From Paenibacillus flagellatus (GTDB lineage Bacteria; Bacillota; Bacilli; Paenibacillales; NBRC-103111), in contig NZ_QJVJ01000008.1 in the NCBI RefSeq assembly GCF_003217775.1, positions 310,001-374,000 on the forward strand: DNA of 64,000 nucleotides. Reading direction: 5' to 3'. Positions 32,075 to 42,202 of the stretch are shown in pieces (the stretch's first letter is position 1; each line of letters opens with the position of its first letter). The notes beneath the pieces were generated by a model, which saw only the letters and a list, made by a program, of their open reading frames with translations, was not told where the DNA came from and searched no databases. Made by a program: the position numbers and the translations under genes.

Positions 32075-34396
32075 ATGCGGTTGCCCGGAGAGCGAAACGA
32101 CAGCTACGTATTCAAACGATTTCTCGTCTCGTTCCTGCTGATGCTCATCATCCCGCTCGCGCTGTCGAGCTTCACCTACTACGAGGCGGTCCATATCGTG
32201 GAGACGCAATCCCGCGACGCCAAGCTGTCCGTCCTGGAGCAAGCCCGCGACATGATCGACAAGCAATGGGCCGATATGGACGAAGCTTCGATTCAGCTGT
32301 CGTTCGACTCCCGGCTGATCGGGTTGTTCAACGTTCAAGCTCCGCTGGACAATTCGCCGGTGTTGTTCGACGTATGGAATTATTATAAAGATTTCCGTTC
32401 GCTGGCCGTAACTGGAAGCGCATTCACGAATACGTTTTTCGTCGTCCTGAAAAACAGCGATCTCGTCTTTTCCCAAATCCAAACGACCGACTCGACGCGA
32501 GAATTTTACGACGACGTGTTTCATTATGACGGGATGACGTACGAGGAATGGCACTCGGTTTTGTTCGGCAAGCCGCATTTCCGCGAAGTGCTTCCTTCCC
32601 GGAAAGCCCGGGTGAACGGAACGGATGTGTCCGTCATCACCTACATGACGTCGCTGCCGCTCGGATCCGAACAGGAGAGCCAAGGGGTGGTCGTGTTCGC
32701 GATCGAGGAGGAAGACATCATGAAGCTGGCCGGCATCGACGGGGCGAACAACCACACGTTTGCCATTTTGGACGATAAGGGTGCGCTTCTGACGGGCGGT
32801 TCCGACGTGCCGATTCCGCCGGAAATCCGGCAGGCCGCCGACCGTCACGGCTACATGCATGCGAACATAGCGGGGGAAGACCATCTGTTCGTGTACACTC
32901 GGTCCGGCTACAATAATTGGACCTACGTCGCGTCGCTGCCGATCGGGCAGGTGATGGGCAACGTTTACTACATCCGCACGATCGCCTTGCTCGTCGCCGC
33001 CGTCACGCTTGTCGTCGGCACCGTCGTCTCGCTGTGGATGGCTTACCGCCATTCCAAGCCGTGGAAAGAAGTCGTCGCGGTGCTGCGGGCGTTCTGGGGA
33101 AACGACCATGCCGGCGGCAAGCCGGAACCGCACGAGAAGCCGAACGAAGTCGATTATTTGCAGAAAAGCATCACCCGGCTGATCGACAACAACCGGTCGA
33201 TGAAGCAAGTGATGCAGCGGCAGGCGGATACGTTGAAAACCGTGTTCATCGAACGGCTCTTCAAGGGCGAATTCGACGACCGCGCCCACATGCACGCCAT
33301 GCTCGCCCACGTCGGGCTGGACATGCGGGGAAGCCGCTTCGCCATTGCCGTCCTGCGCATCTACAAGCAGAACGATTCGTTGAACGCCGAAAGCTTGAAG
33401 GAGCTGAGCATTCTCCGGGCGCTCATGGAGGAAGTCGTCCGCGAGCATATCCGGGACGGCGGATACCTCCATACGATGCACGAGAACGAGCTCGCCGTCC
33501 TCATCCGATCGGACGCCGGAAGCCGCAAGGCGTTCGTCGCCGACCTCGACGCCCTCTTTCGCGCCATCAGCCGCGACATCCAGGAGCGGTACGTCATCGC
33601 GCCGATGATCGGGGTCGGAGACATTTACGAAGAGCTGCTCGATGTGCATTATTCGTTCCAGGAAGCGAGGCTGGCCGTCGCCGACAGCCGTTCGGCGGGC
33701 GACGGCGAGCTCGCCGTCGTATGGTACGACCGGATGGACAAGAAGCATACCGGCTATTACTACCCGACCGAAATCGAAATCCGCCTGATGAATGTCGTCA
33801 AAGCGGGGAATGCGCCGGAACTGGAGCATATGCTGCGCCATCTGCATCACGAAAATTTCGTCGCCAAGACGCTGTCCGCCGTAACGAAGCAGCATTTGCT
33901 GAGCGACCTGGAATCGACGGAGCGCAAGCTGAAGGACGAGGTCGGCCGCCACCTCCCGTCGGAAGCCGCGGCCCCGGACTCCGGGGAGACGTTCGCGGAC
34001 ATCGACAACGAGCTGCGGGACGTGTTCCTCAGACTGCATCATTTGTGCCGGTCGATCGAGAAAAACAAAAAGAGCCGCAATACCCGTCTCATGGACAGAA
34101 TCGTGGCTCATATCGACGAGCATTATCGGGACGCCAATCTCAGCCTGTACGCGATCGCGTCTCATTTCAACTTGTCGGAATCGTATTTGTCGCAATTTTT
34201 CAAGGAGCAGTCCGGCGAAACGTTCAGCTCCTACTTGGAGAAGCTCCGCATTAATCTCGCGTGCCGGTTGATCGAAGAGGACGCGATGTCGATCGAGAGC
34301 ATCGCCGCGCAGGCCGGGTACAACAGCACGCATTCGTTCCGCCGCGCGTTCAAGCGGGCGACGGGCGTCTCGCCTTCGTCCTACAAGCGGCTGTGA
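32075..34396 (+). CDS. Membrane-anchored AraC-family regulator (YesN-like, with extracellular sensor)
   Basis: 773 residues. TM1 (about 17-37), a large extracellular sensor region (about 40-290), TM2 (about 295-318), a cytoplasmic linker, and a C-terminal double helix-turn-helix AraC domain (last 100 residues: YAIASHFNLSESYLSQFF and SIESIAAQAGYNSTHSFRRAF). There is no receiver domain and no kinase nearby, so it senses and acts in one protein. The ATG at 32075 follows GAGGTGG; an in-frame ATG at 32042 lacks a ribosome site. It converges with the sugar ABC importer on the minus strand, its probable target. Confidence 0.92.
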   Translation: MRLPGERNDSYVFKRFLVSFLLMLIIPLALSSFTYYEAVHIVETQSRDAKLSVLEQARDMIDKQWADMDEASIQLSFDSRLIGLFNVQAPLDNSPVLFDVWNYYKDFRSLAVTGSAFTNTFFVVLKNSDLVFSQIQTTDSTREFYDDVFHYDGMTYEEWHSVLFGKPHFREVLPSRKARVNGTDVSVITYMTSLPLGSEQESQGVVVFAIEEEDIMKLAGIDGANNHTFAILDDKGALLTGGSDVPIPPEIRQAADRHGYMHANIAGEDHLFVYTRSGYNNWTYVASLPIGQVMGNVYYIRTIALLVAAVTLVVGTVVSLWMAYRHSKPWKEVVAVLRAFWGNDHAGGKPEPHEKPNEVDYLQKSITRLIDNNRSMKQVMQRQADTLKTVFIERLFKGEFDDRAHMHAMLAHVGLDMRGSRFAIAVLRIYKQNDSLNAESLKELSILRALMEEVVREHIRDGGYLHTMHENELAVLIRSDAGSRKAFVADLDALFRAISRDIQERYVIAPMIGVGDIYEELLDVHYSFQEARLAVADSRSAGDGELAVVWYDRMDKKHTGYYYPTEIEIRLMNVVKAGNAPELEHMLRHLHHENFVAKTLSAVTKQHLLSDLESTERKLKDEVGRHLPSEAAAPDSGETFADIDNELRDVFLRLHHLCRSIEKNKKSRNTRLMDRIVAHIDEHYRDANLSLYAIASHFNLSESYLSQFFKEQSGETFSSYLEKLRINLACRLIEEDAMSIESIAAQAGYNSTHSFRRAFKRATGVSPSSYKRL

Positions 34397-34416
34397 CCCG
34401 GCAAGCCCCTTTATTC

Positions 34417-36039
34417 TTATTTCGCCTTGTTGTACGCTTCCGTGCGCAGCTTCACGACTTCCGGGAGCCCGGCTTTGTTCGCGGCGTCCATGAACTTCTT
34501 CCAGTCCGAATCGTTGGACGGGTCGAGCGCTCCCGTAATGAACTTCAGCCAATATTCGTCCCGCACGCCGTTCAGGTTCGTCTCCAGGCCCACCAGCTTT
34601 TTCCGGTCGGCTTCGTTGAACTGGAAGATCGGCTCGATCGGACCGAAGTAGTTCGGCTTGGCCGGGATCGTTTTGCTCATGTCGAGCTTCGTCTTGTTGA
34701 ACGTTTCGTCGAACGACTTGTGCAGCGTCAGGAAGCCGCCGAGTCCGATCGACCCGATGTTGATGCCGTAGGTCGACAGCTTGTCGCCCTGGGCGTTGGC
34801 CGGCGTGCTCATCGTCGGCAGGAAGCGCGGGGCGCCGTCCTTCTTCTCGTAGGTGACGCCTTCCTTGCCGTACGTGTACCAGAGCTGGCCTTCCTCCGAG
34901 GCGGCCCAGTTCAAGTAATCGAGAAGACGGTCGACCTTTTCCTGGCTCGTCCCTTTCTTGATCGCCGGTCCCCAGTACGAATGGTACGCCTCCCGCTTGT
35001 AAATCGTCTTCTGCGGATCGCGGGACGGATGGTCGAAGTTGTCGACCCACGCCCAGTCGACGTCCGGGGCGGCCGCTTTTTGCAGCCCGTTGTTGTACGA
35101 AGGATCGGTAATCGTCTGCATGATGACGTTGTTGCCTTGCGCGATCAGCTTGTTCGTCTGGTCGGCCGTGGCGGTCGCGAAATCTTTCATCATCAAGCCG
35201 CGTTTGTACATGGCGTTCAGGAACCGCAGCATGTCGCGGCTCTGGTCGCCGGCGAGCGGGTAGGCGTGAAACTGCTTCGTGACGGGATCGACGAACGAGT
35301 TCCAGCTCAGAATCAGGTCGGGAAAGCCGAACATTTGGAAAAACGTGCTGACCGCCCACAGCGGGCTGGACGAATTGCCCGGCGAGACGAACGGGATGAG
35401 CCCGGTTTTGTCCTTGATCGTCTGCAGGGCGGCGATCATCTCGTCCGGCGTCTTCGGGAAGGTCAACCCGTACTTGTCGAACAGGTCTTTGCGGTACTGC
35501 CAAGCCGTCTGCACCGGAATCGTCCGCTTCGACGGGAGGAAGTACAGCTTGCCGTCGGAGAAGCGGGTCGACTTGAACACCGTATCCCATTCTTCGTCGG
35601 TCCACAGCTTCATATAGTTGGGCAGCTTCTGCTTGAGCTCATCCGGCTCGAACGGACGAAGGAAGCCCGAAGACATCCATTCCACCGATTTCCACTGGTC
35701 CCGGGCGTACGGAATGAACTCGGGCCCGTCCCCGGTCGAGAACAGCAGCGTCGTTTTGGTCGGCCAATCGTTGCGGCTGTAATCCTCGGCCTTGAATACG
35801 AGATTGAATTTTTCCTTCAGCATCTTCGCTTCCAAATCGTCCTTCACCGTAGCCGCGTCCAGGATCGCCCGGGACACCGTGACGGTCAATTCCTTCTCAT
35901 ACTTGCCGCCCGACGCCGAACCGCCGGAAGCACCCGGCGCGGGCGCATTCGATTCGCCCTCCTTCGTGCAGCCGATGGCGAGCGTAACGGGCAGGACGGC
36001 GGCCATCAATATTGCAAGCGCTTTCTTCGATTTCCCCAC
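34417..36039 (-). CDS. Sugar/oligosaccharide-binding lipoprotein (LipO/YtcQ-like)
   Basis: 540-residue substrate-binding lipoprotein: a KSKK start, hydrophobic core and lipobox LAIGC (Cys24). The size and features (AWQYRKDLFDKYGL, FPTKTTLLFSTGDGPEF-like region) fit the large LplA/YtcQ type that serves oligosaccharide importers of plant-biomass users. GTG start is fixed by AAGGAGG 8 bases upstream; a longer in-frame TTG would include the ribosome site. Third gene of the minus-strand operon after the two permeases, with no ATPase gene. It ends 20 bases from the end of the AraC regulator gene. Confidence 0.93.
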   Translation of the reverse strand: MGKSKKALAILMAAVLPVTLAIGCTKEGESNAPAPGASGGSASGGKYEKELTVTVSRAILDAATVKDDLEAKMLKEKFNLVFKAEDYSRNDWPTKTTLLFSTGDGPEFIPYARDQWKSVEWMSSGFLRPFEPDELKQKLPNYMKLWTDEEWDTVFKSTRFSDGKLYFLPSKRTIPVQTAWQYRKDLFDKYGLTFPKTPDEMIAALQTIKDKTGLIPFVSPGNSSSPLWAVSTFFQMFGFPDLILSWNSFVDPVTKQFHAYPLAGDQSRDMLRFLNAMYKRGLMMKDFATATADQTNKLIAQGNNVIMQTITDPSYNNGLQKAAAPDVDWAWVDNFDHPSRDPQKTIYKREAYHSYWGPAIKKGTSQEKVDRLLDYLNWAASEEGQLWYTYGKEGVTYEKKDGAPRFLPTMSTPANAQGDKLSTYGINIGSIGLGGFLTLHKSFDETFNKTKLDMSKTIPAKPNYFGPIEPIFQFNEADRKKLVGLETNLNGVRDEYWLKFITGALDPSNDSDWKKFMDAANKAGLPEVVKLRTEAYNKAK

Positions 36040-36067
36040 TCGGATTCCTCCTTCATGTAACAAGGCT

Positions 36068-36958
36068 TCAGCCTTTCAACGAACCGATCATGACGCCTTT
36101 GACGAAATATTTTTGAATGAACGGATACAAAATCATCATCGGCCCGATGGACACGAACAGCGTCGCATATTTGACCGACGTCACGTCCGTGGAAGCCATT
36201 TCGCTGGCCGACGCTTCCCCGGCGCGGATCGACTGCATGAGCAGCTCCGAGCGGATGATGATTTGGCGAAGCACCATCTGCAGCGGGTATTTGTCCTGAT
36301 CCTTCAAGTATAGCAGCGAAGAGAACCACGCGTTCCAATAATTGACCGCATAGAAGAGACCGATCGTAACCAGCGCGGCCATCGACAACGGCAGCGTAAT
36401 GCGGATGAAGATGATCAGATCGTTGGCGCCGTCCAGGTAGGCGGACTCGTTCAGCTCCTCCGGGATCGCTTGGAAGTAAGAGCGCATGATGATCAAGTAA
36501 TACGTCGAAATCGCCGTCGGCAAGACGATCGCCCAGATCGAGTCGTATAAGCCCAGATGCTTCACGAGCAAGAAGTTGGCGATCATCCCTCCGTTGAAAT
36601 ACATCGTGATCAGCACGAACACCAGGTAGAAACTTCGCAGCGTTAAGCGCTTTCGCGACAAGGCGTAGGCGAGCGAAGTCGTAAGCAGCATGCTGATCGC
36701 CGTACCGAGCATCGTATAGACGACGGAGTTCAGAAAGGAGCGGGTGACGGTTTTCGCTTCCCAGATGAGGCGGTACGCCTTCAAGGTCACATCGACCGGG
36801 AAAATCGACACCTTGCCCAAGTTGTAGGCGGTCGGACTGCTGAGCGAGGCGGACAAGACGTACAGCACCGGGTAAATCGTCGCGATCAGCACCAAGAGCA
36901 TGACGATGTGGACGACAGCGTCCAGCAGCTTCGACGACAGCGATCGATCTCGGATCAT
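36068..36958 (-). CDS. Carbohydrate ABC permease (LplC/YtcP-like)
   Basis: 296 residues, six predicted membrane helices, and the cytoplasmic coupling (EAA) loop read as NESAYLDGANDLIIFIRITLP, which docks a shared ATPase. The C-terminal end (PFIQKYFVKGVMIGSLKG) is diagnostic for this permease subtype. It is the second permease gene of the operon, 19 bases after the first and 28 bases before the binding protein. No ATPase is encoded here; in related Bacillales a general MsmX-type ATPase energises such systems. Confidence 0.94.
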   Translation of the reverse strand: MIRDRSLSSKLLDAVVHIVMLLVLIATIYPVLYVLSASLSSPTAYNLGKVSIFPVDVTLKAYRLIWEAKTVTRSFLNSVVYTMLGTAISMLLTTSLAYALSRKRLTLRSFYLVFVLITMYFNGGMIANFLLVKHLGLYDSIWAIVLPTAISTYYLIIMRSYFQAIPEELNESAYLDGANDLIIFIRITLPLSMAALVTIGLFYAVNYWNAWFSSLLYLKDQDKYPLQMVLRQIIIRSELLMQSIRAGEASASEMASTDVTSVKYATLFVSIGPMMILYPFIQKYFVKGVMIGSLKG

Positions 36959-36977
36959 GGGGACACCTCCTTTCGGA

Positions 36978-37940
36978 TCAGAACAAGCTGTTGTCGGTCG
37001 TCTTCTTGACGATCCAGTTGGCGGTCAACAGCAAGCCGATATTGATGAGCGAGTTGAAAAAGCCGACGGCCGTGGCGAAGCTGTACTCGCCGAACTCGAG
37101 CCCCCGCCGGTAGACGAACGTGCTGATCACGTCCGACACCTCGTACGTCGCCGGCGACTGCATGAGCAGCACCTTGTCCGCCCCGAGCGACATCATTTTG
37201 CCGATTTGCAGCAGCAGCATGATCATGACGGTCGGCTGGATCGCCGGCAGCGTAATGTGCCAGATCATCCTCAGCCGGGTCGCCCCGTCGATGGAGGCGG
37301 ACTCGTACATGTCCGGGTTTACGTTCGTCAAGGCGGCCAAATAAATGATCGCCCCCCAGCCGAGCTGCGTCCATATGTCCGACATAATGTACAGCGGCCG
37401 GAACCATTCGGACTGCCCCATGAAGTTGATCGGCTCCATCCGAAATACGTTGACGAGCAGCATGTTCAAGGGCCCGTCCTGGGGCGACAGGAACATGAAC
37501 AGCATCCCGACGATCGCCGGGAGCGATATGAAGTGGGGCAGGTAGCTTACCGTCTGCACGAACCGTTTGTAAAAGCGGCTGCGCACCTCGTTCAGCAGGA
37601 GCGCGAACAAGATTTGCAGCGGAAAGACGAACAGCAGCTCGAGCACGCTCAGCAAAATCGTGTTGCGGATAACCCGCCAAAAATACATATGATTGAAAAA
37701 GGCCGCGAATTGGTCGAATCCGACCCACGGGCTTCCCCATACTCCTTTGTTCGGCTGAAAATCCTGAAAGGCGATCAGGACGCCGTACATCGGAACATAA
37801 TTGAAAATCAAATAAAACAAAACCCCCGGCAACGCCAATAAATGGAGGTGCTTCGAGCGCGCCCACCCGTTTCGGACCGCCGACCTCCAACCGTTCCGGA
37901 CGACCGTCCGGTCGCCCGCTAAGGCCGCCGCTTTGTTCAC
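36978..37940 (-). CDS. Carbohydrate ABC permease (LplB-like)
   Basis: 320 residues with six membrane helices. FYLIFNYVPMYGVLIAFQDF, FNHMYFWRVIRNT, and the coupling loop YESASIDGATRLRMIWHITLP are all family hallmarks. GTG start supported by AAGGAG 10 bases upstream; the much longer open frame upstream is rejected. First gene of the importer operon, reading away from the secreted pectate-lyase-like gene. That layout suggests that the polysaccharide products of that enzyme are taken up here. Confidence 0.93.
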   Translation of the reverse strand: MNKAAALAGDRTVVRNGWRSAVRNGWARSKHLHLLALPGVLFYLIFNYVPMYGVLIAFQDFQPNKGVWGSPWVGFDQFAAFFNHMYFWRVIRNTILLSVLELLFVFPLQILFALLLNEVRSRFYKRFVQTVSYLPHFISLPAIVGMLFMFLSPQDGPLNMLLVNVFRMEPINFMGQSEWFRPLYIMSDIWTQLGWGAIIYLAALTNVNPDMYESASIDGATRLRMIWHITLPAIQPTVMIMLLLQIGKMMSLGADKVLLMQSPATYEVSDVISTFVYRRGLEFGEYSFATAVGFFNSLINIGLLLTANWIVKKTTDNSLF

Positions 37941-38008
37941 GTGCCTCGACTCCTTCCGCTGCGCCTCGTTTCGTTCCGTTTCACGTTTTCGCCTCCTTCC
38001 GCGGATGT

Positions 38009-38231
38009 TGGTAGCGCTTCCTCCCCATCTTACAAAGGCGCCCCCCGTGCGTACAAGGTACACCTCGTGACGGGGGTACGATTCCTTAGAATGCCGCTTT
38101 TTCCGGGCCGATCGGGACCGTCCGGACGGCCATTCTAAAAAAACGTACGGCGGCCCGATCAGATGCATCTGGTCCCGTTTCGCCGAACGGGGGTATGATC
38201 GGAACCGAAGGAGCGATAAGCAAGCGCTTGC
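38009..38231. promoter_or_regulatory. Divergent regulatory region with two cre/LacI-like palindromes
   Basis: Between the importer operon (minus) and the lyase gene (plus) are GGTAGCGCTTCC (within 38009-38022) and a perfect 12-bp palindrome GCAAGCGCTTGC (38220-38231). Both fit the LacI-family/CcpA pattern with a central CG; the first matches 12 of 14 cre consensus positions. Promoter boxes are not clear to me in this 381-base gap. Confidence 0.45.
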
Positions 38232-38321
38232 ATACGCGCTCCGGGGAGGTGATCGGATGGCAAACGATGCGGTCGGATAACGTTCGCTTGGCCGAGGACG
38301 CTACGATTACGAAGGAGGAAT

Positions 38322-41300
38322 ATGATGAAGAAATCGATAAGCTTGCTGCTCGCGATTGCGATCGCCTTGCAGCTGTCGCCTTCGCCCCGAGTACAAGCCT
38401 CCGCGATAGGCATCCGCAATATCGAGCTTAACAACGAATGGTTCGCGCCGGTCGCTTATGCCGTATATGCCGATCTGCAGGCCGGACGGCAGGTGTACGT
38501 CAACGATCCGTATACGACCTTTTCCGATGTGGGACCTTATGCCGGATTGTCGTTTATTCAGACCGGCGGCGGAACGGAGCACAAGAACGAGCCGGCGAAC
38601 CCGTTCCTGACGTTCACGATCGACGCGGATGCCACGATCTATGTCGCGATGCACGCCGACGACGCTTATACCGATCCGTTCTCCGCCGATTATTGGCTGA
38701 CCCCGTCATATGGTTGGACGTATACGGGGAATACGATCGAAGCGGAGGTCAAGGATGCGGCCGGCAACGTCACGGCGACGAACGTGTACCGCGTCTATGC
38801 GCGCACCTTCAAAGCCGGAACCGTCGCATTGGGAGGGAACAACGCGACGGGGCACATCGGCTTCGGCCAGATGTACGCCGTGCTGGTCGGACCCGCCGTC
38901 GGGACGCCGCTCGATCCTCCTCCGCCGCCGCCGGATGTCGTACCCGGCACGATCCCCGCCTTCCCCGGAGCCGAAGGGGGAGGCAAGTATGCGACAGGCG
39001 GACGCGGCGGGGACGTGTACTACGTTACCCATTTGAACGATTCGGGCCCCGGCTCGTTCCGCGACGCGGTCAGCCAAAGCAACCGGACGATTTTATTCCA
39101 AGTGTCCGGGACGATCGAGCTGCAGTCGATGCTGTTCGTGACGGCCTCCAACCTGACGATCGCCGGCCAATCCGCGCCGGGCGACGGCATCACGTTCAAG
39201 AAGCATACCGTCGTGTTCCAAGGAGACAACCTGATCGTTCGCTATCTCCGCTTCCGTACGGGAGACGAAGCGGGCGTCGACATGGACGGCGTCACGGGAC
39301 GGTTTCGCAAACAGCTCGTCTTCGACCATATTTCGGCAAGCTGGGGAAGCGACGAGTCCGCTTCCTTTTACCAAAACACCGACTTCACGATGCAGTACAG
39401 CACGGTGGCGCAAACGATCGTCCTGTCCAATGTGGCCGGCAAAGGGTTTCACGGCTACGGCGGCATCTGGGGCGGCGACAACGCGACGTATTATTACAAC
39501 CTGCTCGCGCATAACGACAGCCGCAATCCGCGGTTTTCCGGCAAATCGATGGACGTCCGCAACAACGTGATCTACGATTGGGGCTACAAAAGCATGTACG
39601 GCGAAAACGAGCGGGGCAACATGGTGAACAATTATTACAAAGCCGGCGCGAGCACCCAGGTTCAAGACCGGATGGCCGAAGCGGAGCTCGGCTCCAGCAT
39701 CGCCTTGACCGGCAACAAGAGCGTCCGCCGGGACGGCGGCTTGTCCTCGAGCAGTCACCCGAACAACTTCGCGGGCATTTATAAAAATCCGCAGCTGTTC
39801 GTCGCGACGCCTTACGCGATGCCCAACCCGTCGCCGCAGGATAGCCCCGACGCCGCTTACGGGAAGGTGCTGAACTACGCCGGGGCGAGCCTCAAGCGCG
39901 ACTCGGTCGACCGCGCCGTCGTGAACGACGTCATGAACGGGACGGGAAGCGTCATCTATACCGCGAACGCCGTCACTCCGGAAGAGCAAGCGCTGCTCGA
40001 CGAGAAGCGCGCGACGAAGGTGACGCTGCAATGGCCGGCGCTGCAAACGGCCGAGGTGCCCGCGGATACGGACGGCGACGGGATGCCCGACGTTTGGGAG
40101 CGCGAGCACGGCTTGAACCCGAACGATCCGCTCGACGGAAAAGCCGATTTCACCGGCGACGGCTATACGAACCTGGAGAAATATTTGAACGAGCTGACGA
40201 TCGATACGTTCCCGGAAGGGGTCGTACCCGCGGTGCCGAAAGTCGCGATCGCCGGGGCGCCGAGCGGGCTGCGGGCGCAAGCGCTGGACCGGGACTCGAT
40301 TCGTCTCGATTGGACGCCTGTAGCGGGGGCGACCGGCTACCACGTCTACCGCGCGGGCAGCGCGAACGGGACGTATGCGAAACTAACGTCCGCGGCTTTG
40401 ACGGCCCCGACGTTTACGAACGACGGGCTGACGGCGGGAACCGGGTACGCCTACAAAGTGACCGCCGTGACGGCCGGAGGCGAGTCGGCGCTGTCGCTGC
40501 ACGCCGCGGCGGCGACCCGGGAGCCGATGAAGCCGTTGGTCGTCGATTTCGACGACGGTACGGACGGGCAGCCGTACGTCGTGCCGGCCGAATGGCCGAT
40601 AGCCTGGACCGTATCGCCTACGCCGAGCCCGGCGGACAAAAGCTTGAGCGTCCCGCCCAACGCGGCCGGCACGTTCGCCTACGCCTTCACGTCCCCCGGG
40701 ACGACGGCGCACCTGCGCTTCGATTACAAGCGCGAGGCGAACTTCGACCTGGACAAGCTGTTGATCTATACGGGGACGAACTTCCTCGAGACCGTGTCGG
40801 ACTCCGTCTACGGACTCCGGTACCGGCTCGGGACGAGCACCGAGTACCGCAGCCTCATCCCCGGCTTCCAACTGAACGAATGGTACACGGTGGCGATCGA
40901 TCTGGACTTCGCCGCGAATACGGTGACGTTTCGGACGGGGCCGAAGAACGGGGCGTTGACCGTGCGGACGCAGCAACCGTACACGGCGGCCAGTCCGAAC
41001 ATAAGCGCGTTCCGCGTCTTCAACCAACGCTCGGCCGGCAACGTCTACTTCGACAATATGAAGGCTTGGAACGGCCCCGCCGAGCCGTCCGGCGTGACCG
41101 CCTCCGCCAGAAGGAACGAAGTCGCGCTCGGCTGGAATCCGTCAGCCGGAGCGGACCATTACGCGATCTATCGGGCGGAGCATCCGGACGGGCCGTACCG
41201 GAAGCTGGAGATCGGCGCCGATACGGGAACCTTGTATCGGAATCAAGGGCTGACGCCGGATACGACGTACTATTACAAGATCGGCGCCGTCAACGCGGAA

Positions 41301-41903
41301 GGCGAATCGCCGCTTTCGGACGGCGTCGCCGTTACGGTCGGAGGCCCGTCCTCGGAGCTGTTCGTCGATTTCAACGACGGAACGGCGGGTCAGCCTTATA
41401 CCGCCTATCCCGACGACTGGCCGTCCGTCTGGCCGGTCGCTTCGGTGCCGAGCGCCGCGGACAAAAGCTTGAGCGTGCCGAACGGCGCCGCCGGACAGTT
41501 CGTCTACGACTTCATCGCCGAAGGGCCGACGGCCCGCCTCCAATTCGACTATAGCCGCGAGGCGAATTACAACGGGGATAAGCTGCTGATCTATACGGGC
41601 GCCAGCTTCCTGGAGATTCAGACGGATAGCGCGAACGGCCTGAAGTACCGGTTGGGAACGAGCGGCACGTACCGCCCTCTGCTGCCCGGCTTTCAATTGA
41701 ACGCTTGGTATACGGTCGCGATCGATTTGGATTTCGTCGCGGGCACGGTAACGTTCCGTACGGGTCCGCAGAACGGAACGCTGACGGAGCGGGCTTCCGA
41801 GCCGTATGCGGCGGCCAGCCCGAAAATAAGCGCATTTCGTCTATTCAGCCAACGCTCGGCCGGCAACGTCTACTTCGATAACGTGAAGGCTTCGAGAAAT
41901 TAA
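38322..41903 (+). CDS. Large secreted pectate-lyase-like protein with duplicated FN3 + beta module
   Basis: 1193 residues, secreted (signal peptide ends near VQASA). Order: an N-terminal beta domain (about 28-200); a proline-rich linker; a right-handed beta-helix pectate-lyase-like domain (about 215-560) starting FPGAEGGGKYATGGRGGDVYYVTHLNDSGPGSFRDAV and including NLTIAGQSAPGDGI and NNVIYDWGYKSMYG; a calcium-loop segment DTDGDGMPD...FTGDGYTN (about 580-625); then two copies of FN3 plus a jelly-roll-like domain of about 275 residues (from 647 and from 922). GGAGG upstream. The FN3-linked repeats are probably glycan-binding. Polysaccharide lyase or an inactive relative; substrate likely pectin. 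Flanked by importers. Confidence 0.86.
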   Translation: MMKKSISLLLAIAIALQLSPSPRVQASAIGIRNIELNNEWFAPVAYAVYADLQAGRQVYVNDPYTTFSDVGPYAGLSFIQTGGGTEHKNEPANPFLTFTIDADATIYVAMHADDAYTDPFSADYWLTPSYGWTYTGNTIEAEVKDAAGNVTATNVYRVYARTFKAGTVALGGNNATGHIGFGQMYAVLVGPAVGTPLDPPPPPPDVVPGTIPAFPGAEGGGKYATGGRGGDVYYVTHLNDSGPGSFRDAVSQSNRTILFQVSGTIELQSMLFVTASNLTIAGQSAPGDGITFKKHTVVFQGDNLIVRYLRFRTGDEAGVDMDGVTGRFRKQLVFDHISASWGSDESASFYQNTDFTMQYSTVAQTIVLSNVAGKGFHGYGGIWGGDNATYYYNLLAHNDSRNPRFSGKSMDVRNNVIYDWGYKSMYGENERGNMVNNYYKAGASTQVQDRMAEAELGSSIALTGNKSVRRDGGLSSSSHPNNFAGIYKNPQLFVATPYAMPNPSPQDSPDAAYGKVLNYAGASLKRDSVDRAVVNDVMNGTGSVIYTANAVTPEEQALLDEKRATKVTLQWPALQTAEVPADTDGDGMPDVWEREHGLNPNDPLDGKADFTGDGYTNLEKYLNELTIDTFPEGVVPAVPKVAIAGAPSGLRAQALDRDSIRLDWTPVAGATGYHVYRAGSANGTYAKLTSAALTAPTFTNDGLTAGTGYAYKVTAVTAGGESALSLHAAAATREPMKPLVVDFDDGTDGQPYVVPAEWPIAWTVSPTPSPADKSLSVPPNAAGTFAYAFTSPGTTAHLRFDYKREANFDLDKLLIYTGTNFLETVSDSVYGLRYRLGTSTEYRSLIPGFQLNEWYTVAIDLDFAANTVTFRTGPKNGALTVRTQQPYTAASPNISAFRVFNQRSAGNVYFDNMKAWNGPAEPSGVTASARRNEVALGWNPSAGADHYAIYRAEHPDGPYRKLEIGADTGTLYRNQGLTPDTTYYYKIGAVNAEGESPLSDGVAVTVGGPSSELFVDFNDGTAGQPYTAYPDDWPSVWPVASVPSAADKSLSVPNGAAGQFVYDFIAEGPTARLQFDYSREANYNGDKLLIYTGASFLEIQTDSANGLKYRLGTSGTYRPLLPGFQLNAWYTVAIDLDFVAGTVTFRTGPQNGTLTERASEPYAAASPKISAFRLFSQRSAGNVYFDNVKASRN

Positions 41904-41909
41904 CTTGGA

Positions 41910-41962
41910 GGACGAGCCCCCGTCGCACGCTCAAGCGTGCCGGCGGGGGCTCGTCCGTTTTC
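41910..41962 (+). terminator. Long terminator of the lyase gene
   Basis: GGACGAGCCCCCG pairs with CGGGGGCTCGTCC around an inner GCACGC/GCGTGC hairpin, followed by GTTTTC. The 240 bases after it up to the next promoter hold no gene I can support. Confidence 0.88.
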
Positions 41963-42202
41963 GGCGGTCCATAAAAAGGAAGCCGGACCGGGTTGCCGCC
42001 GTCATAGGGCGGGAGTTATGCTAAGGTCCGGACTCCGATATCGGCGTCCAAGACGCGCGTTCCGACCCGCGCAAACCCGTCCGTCACGCATTCGATTTTT
42101 TATCATTTTCTACCGCTTTAGCATTTTCCGCATCCGGAAAACCCTTTCGTATCAACGGTTTTTCGAAATTCGAAGCGAAAATCGTGAAAAAACAAATCGC
42201 GC

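Noticed and set aside
30071-35605. A 1844-codon open frame on the minus strand
   Set aside because: It runs antisense through the two-component genes, ycnI and the AraC gene and overlaps the sugar-binding gene in another frame. It is a GC-driven shadow with no domain I recognise.
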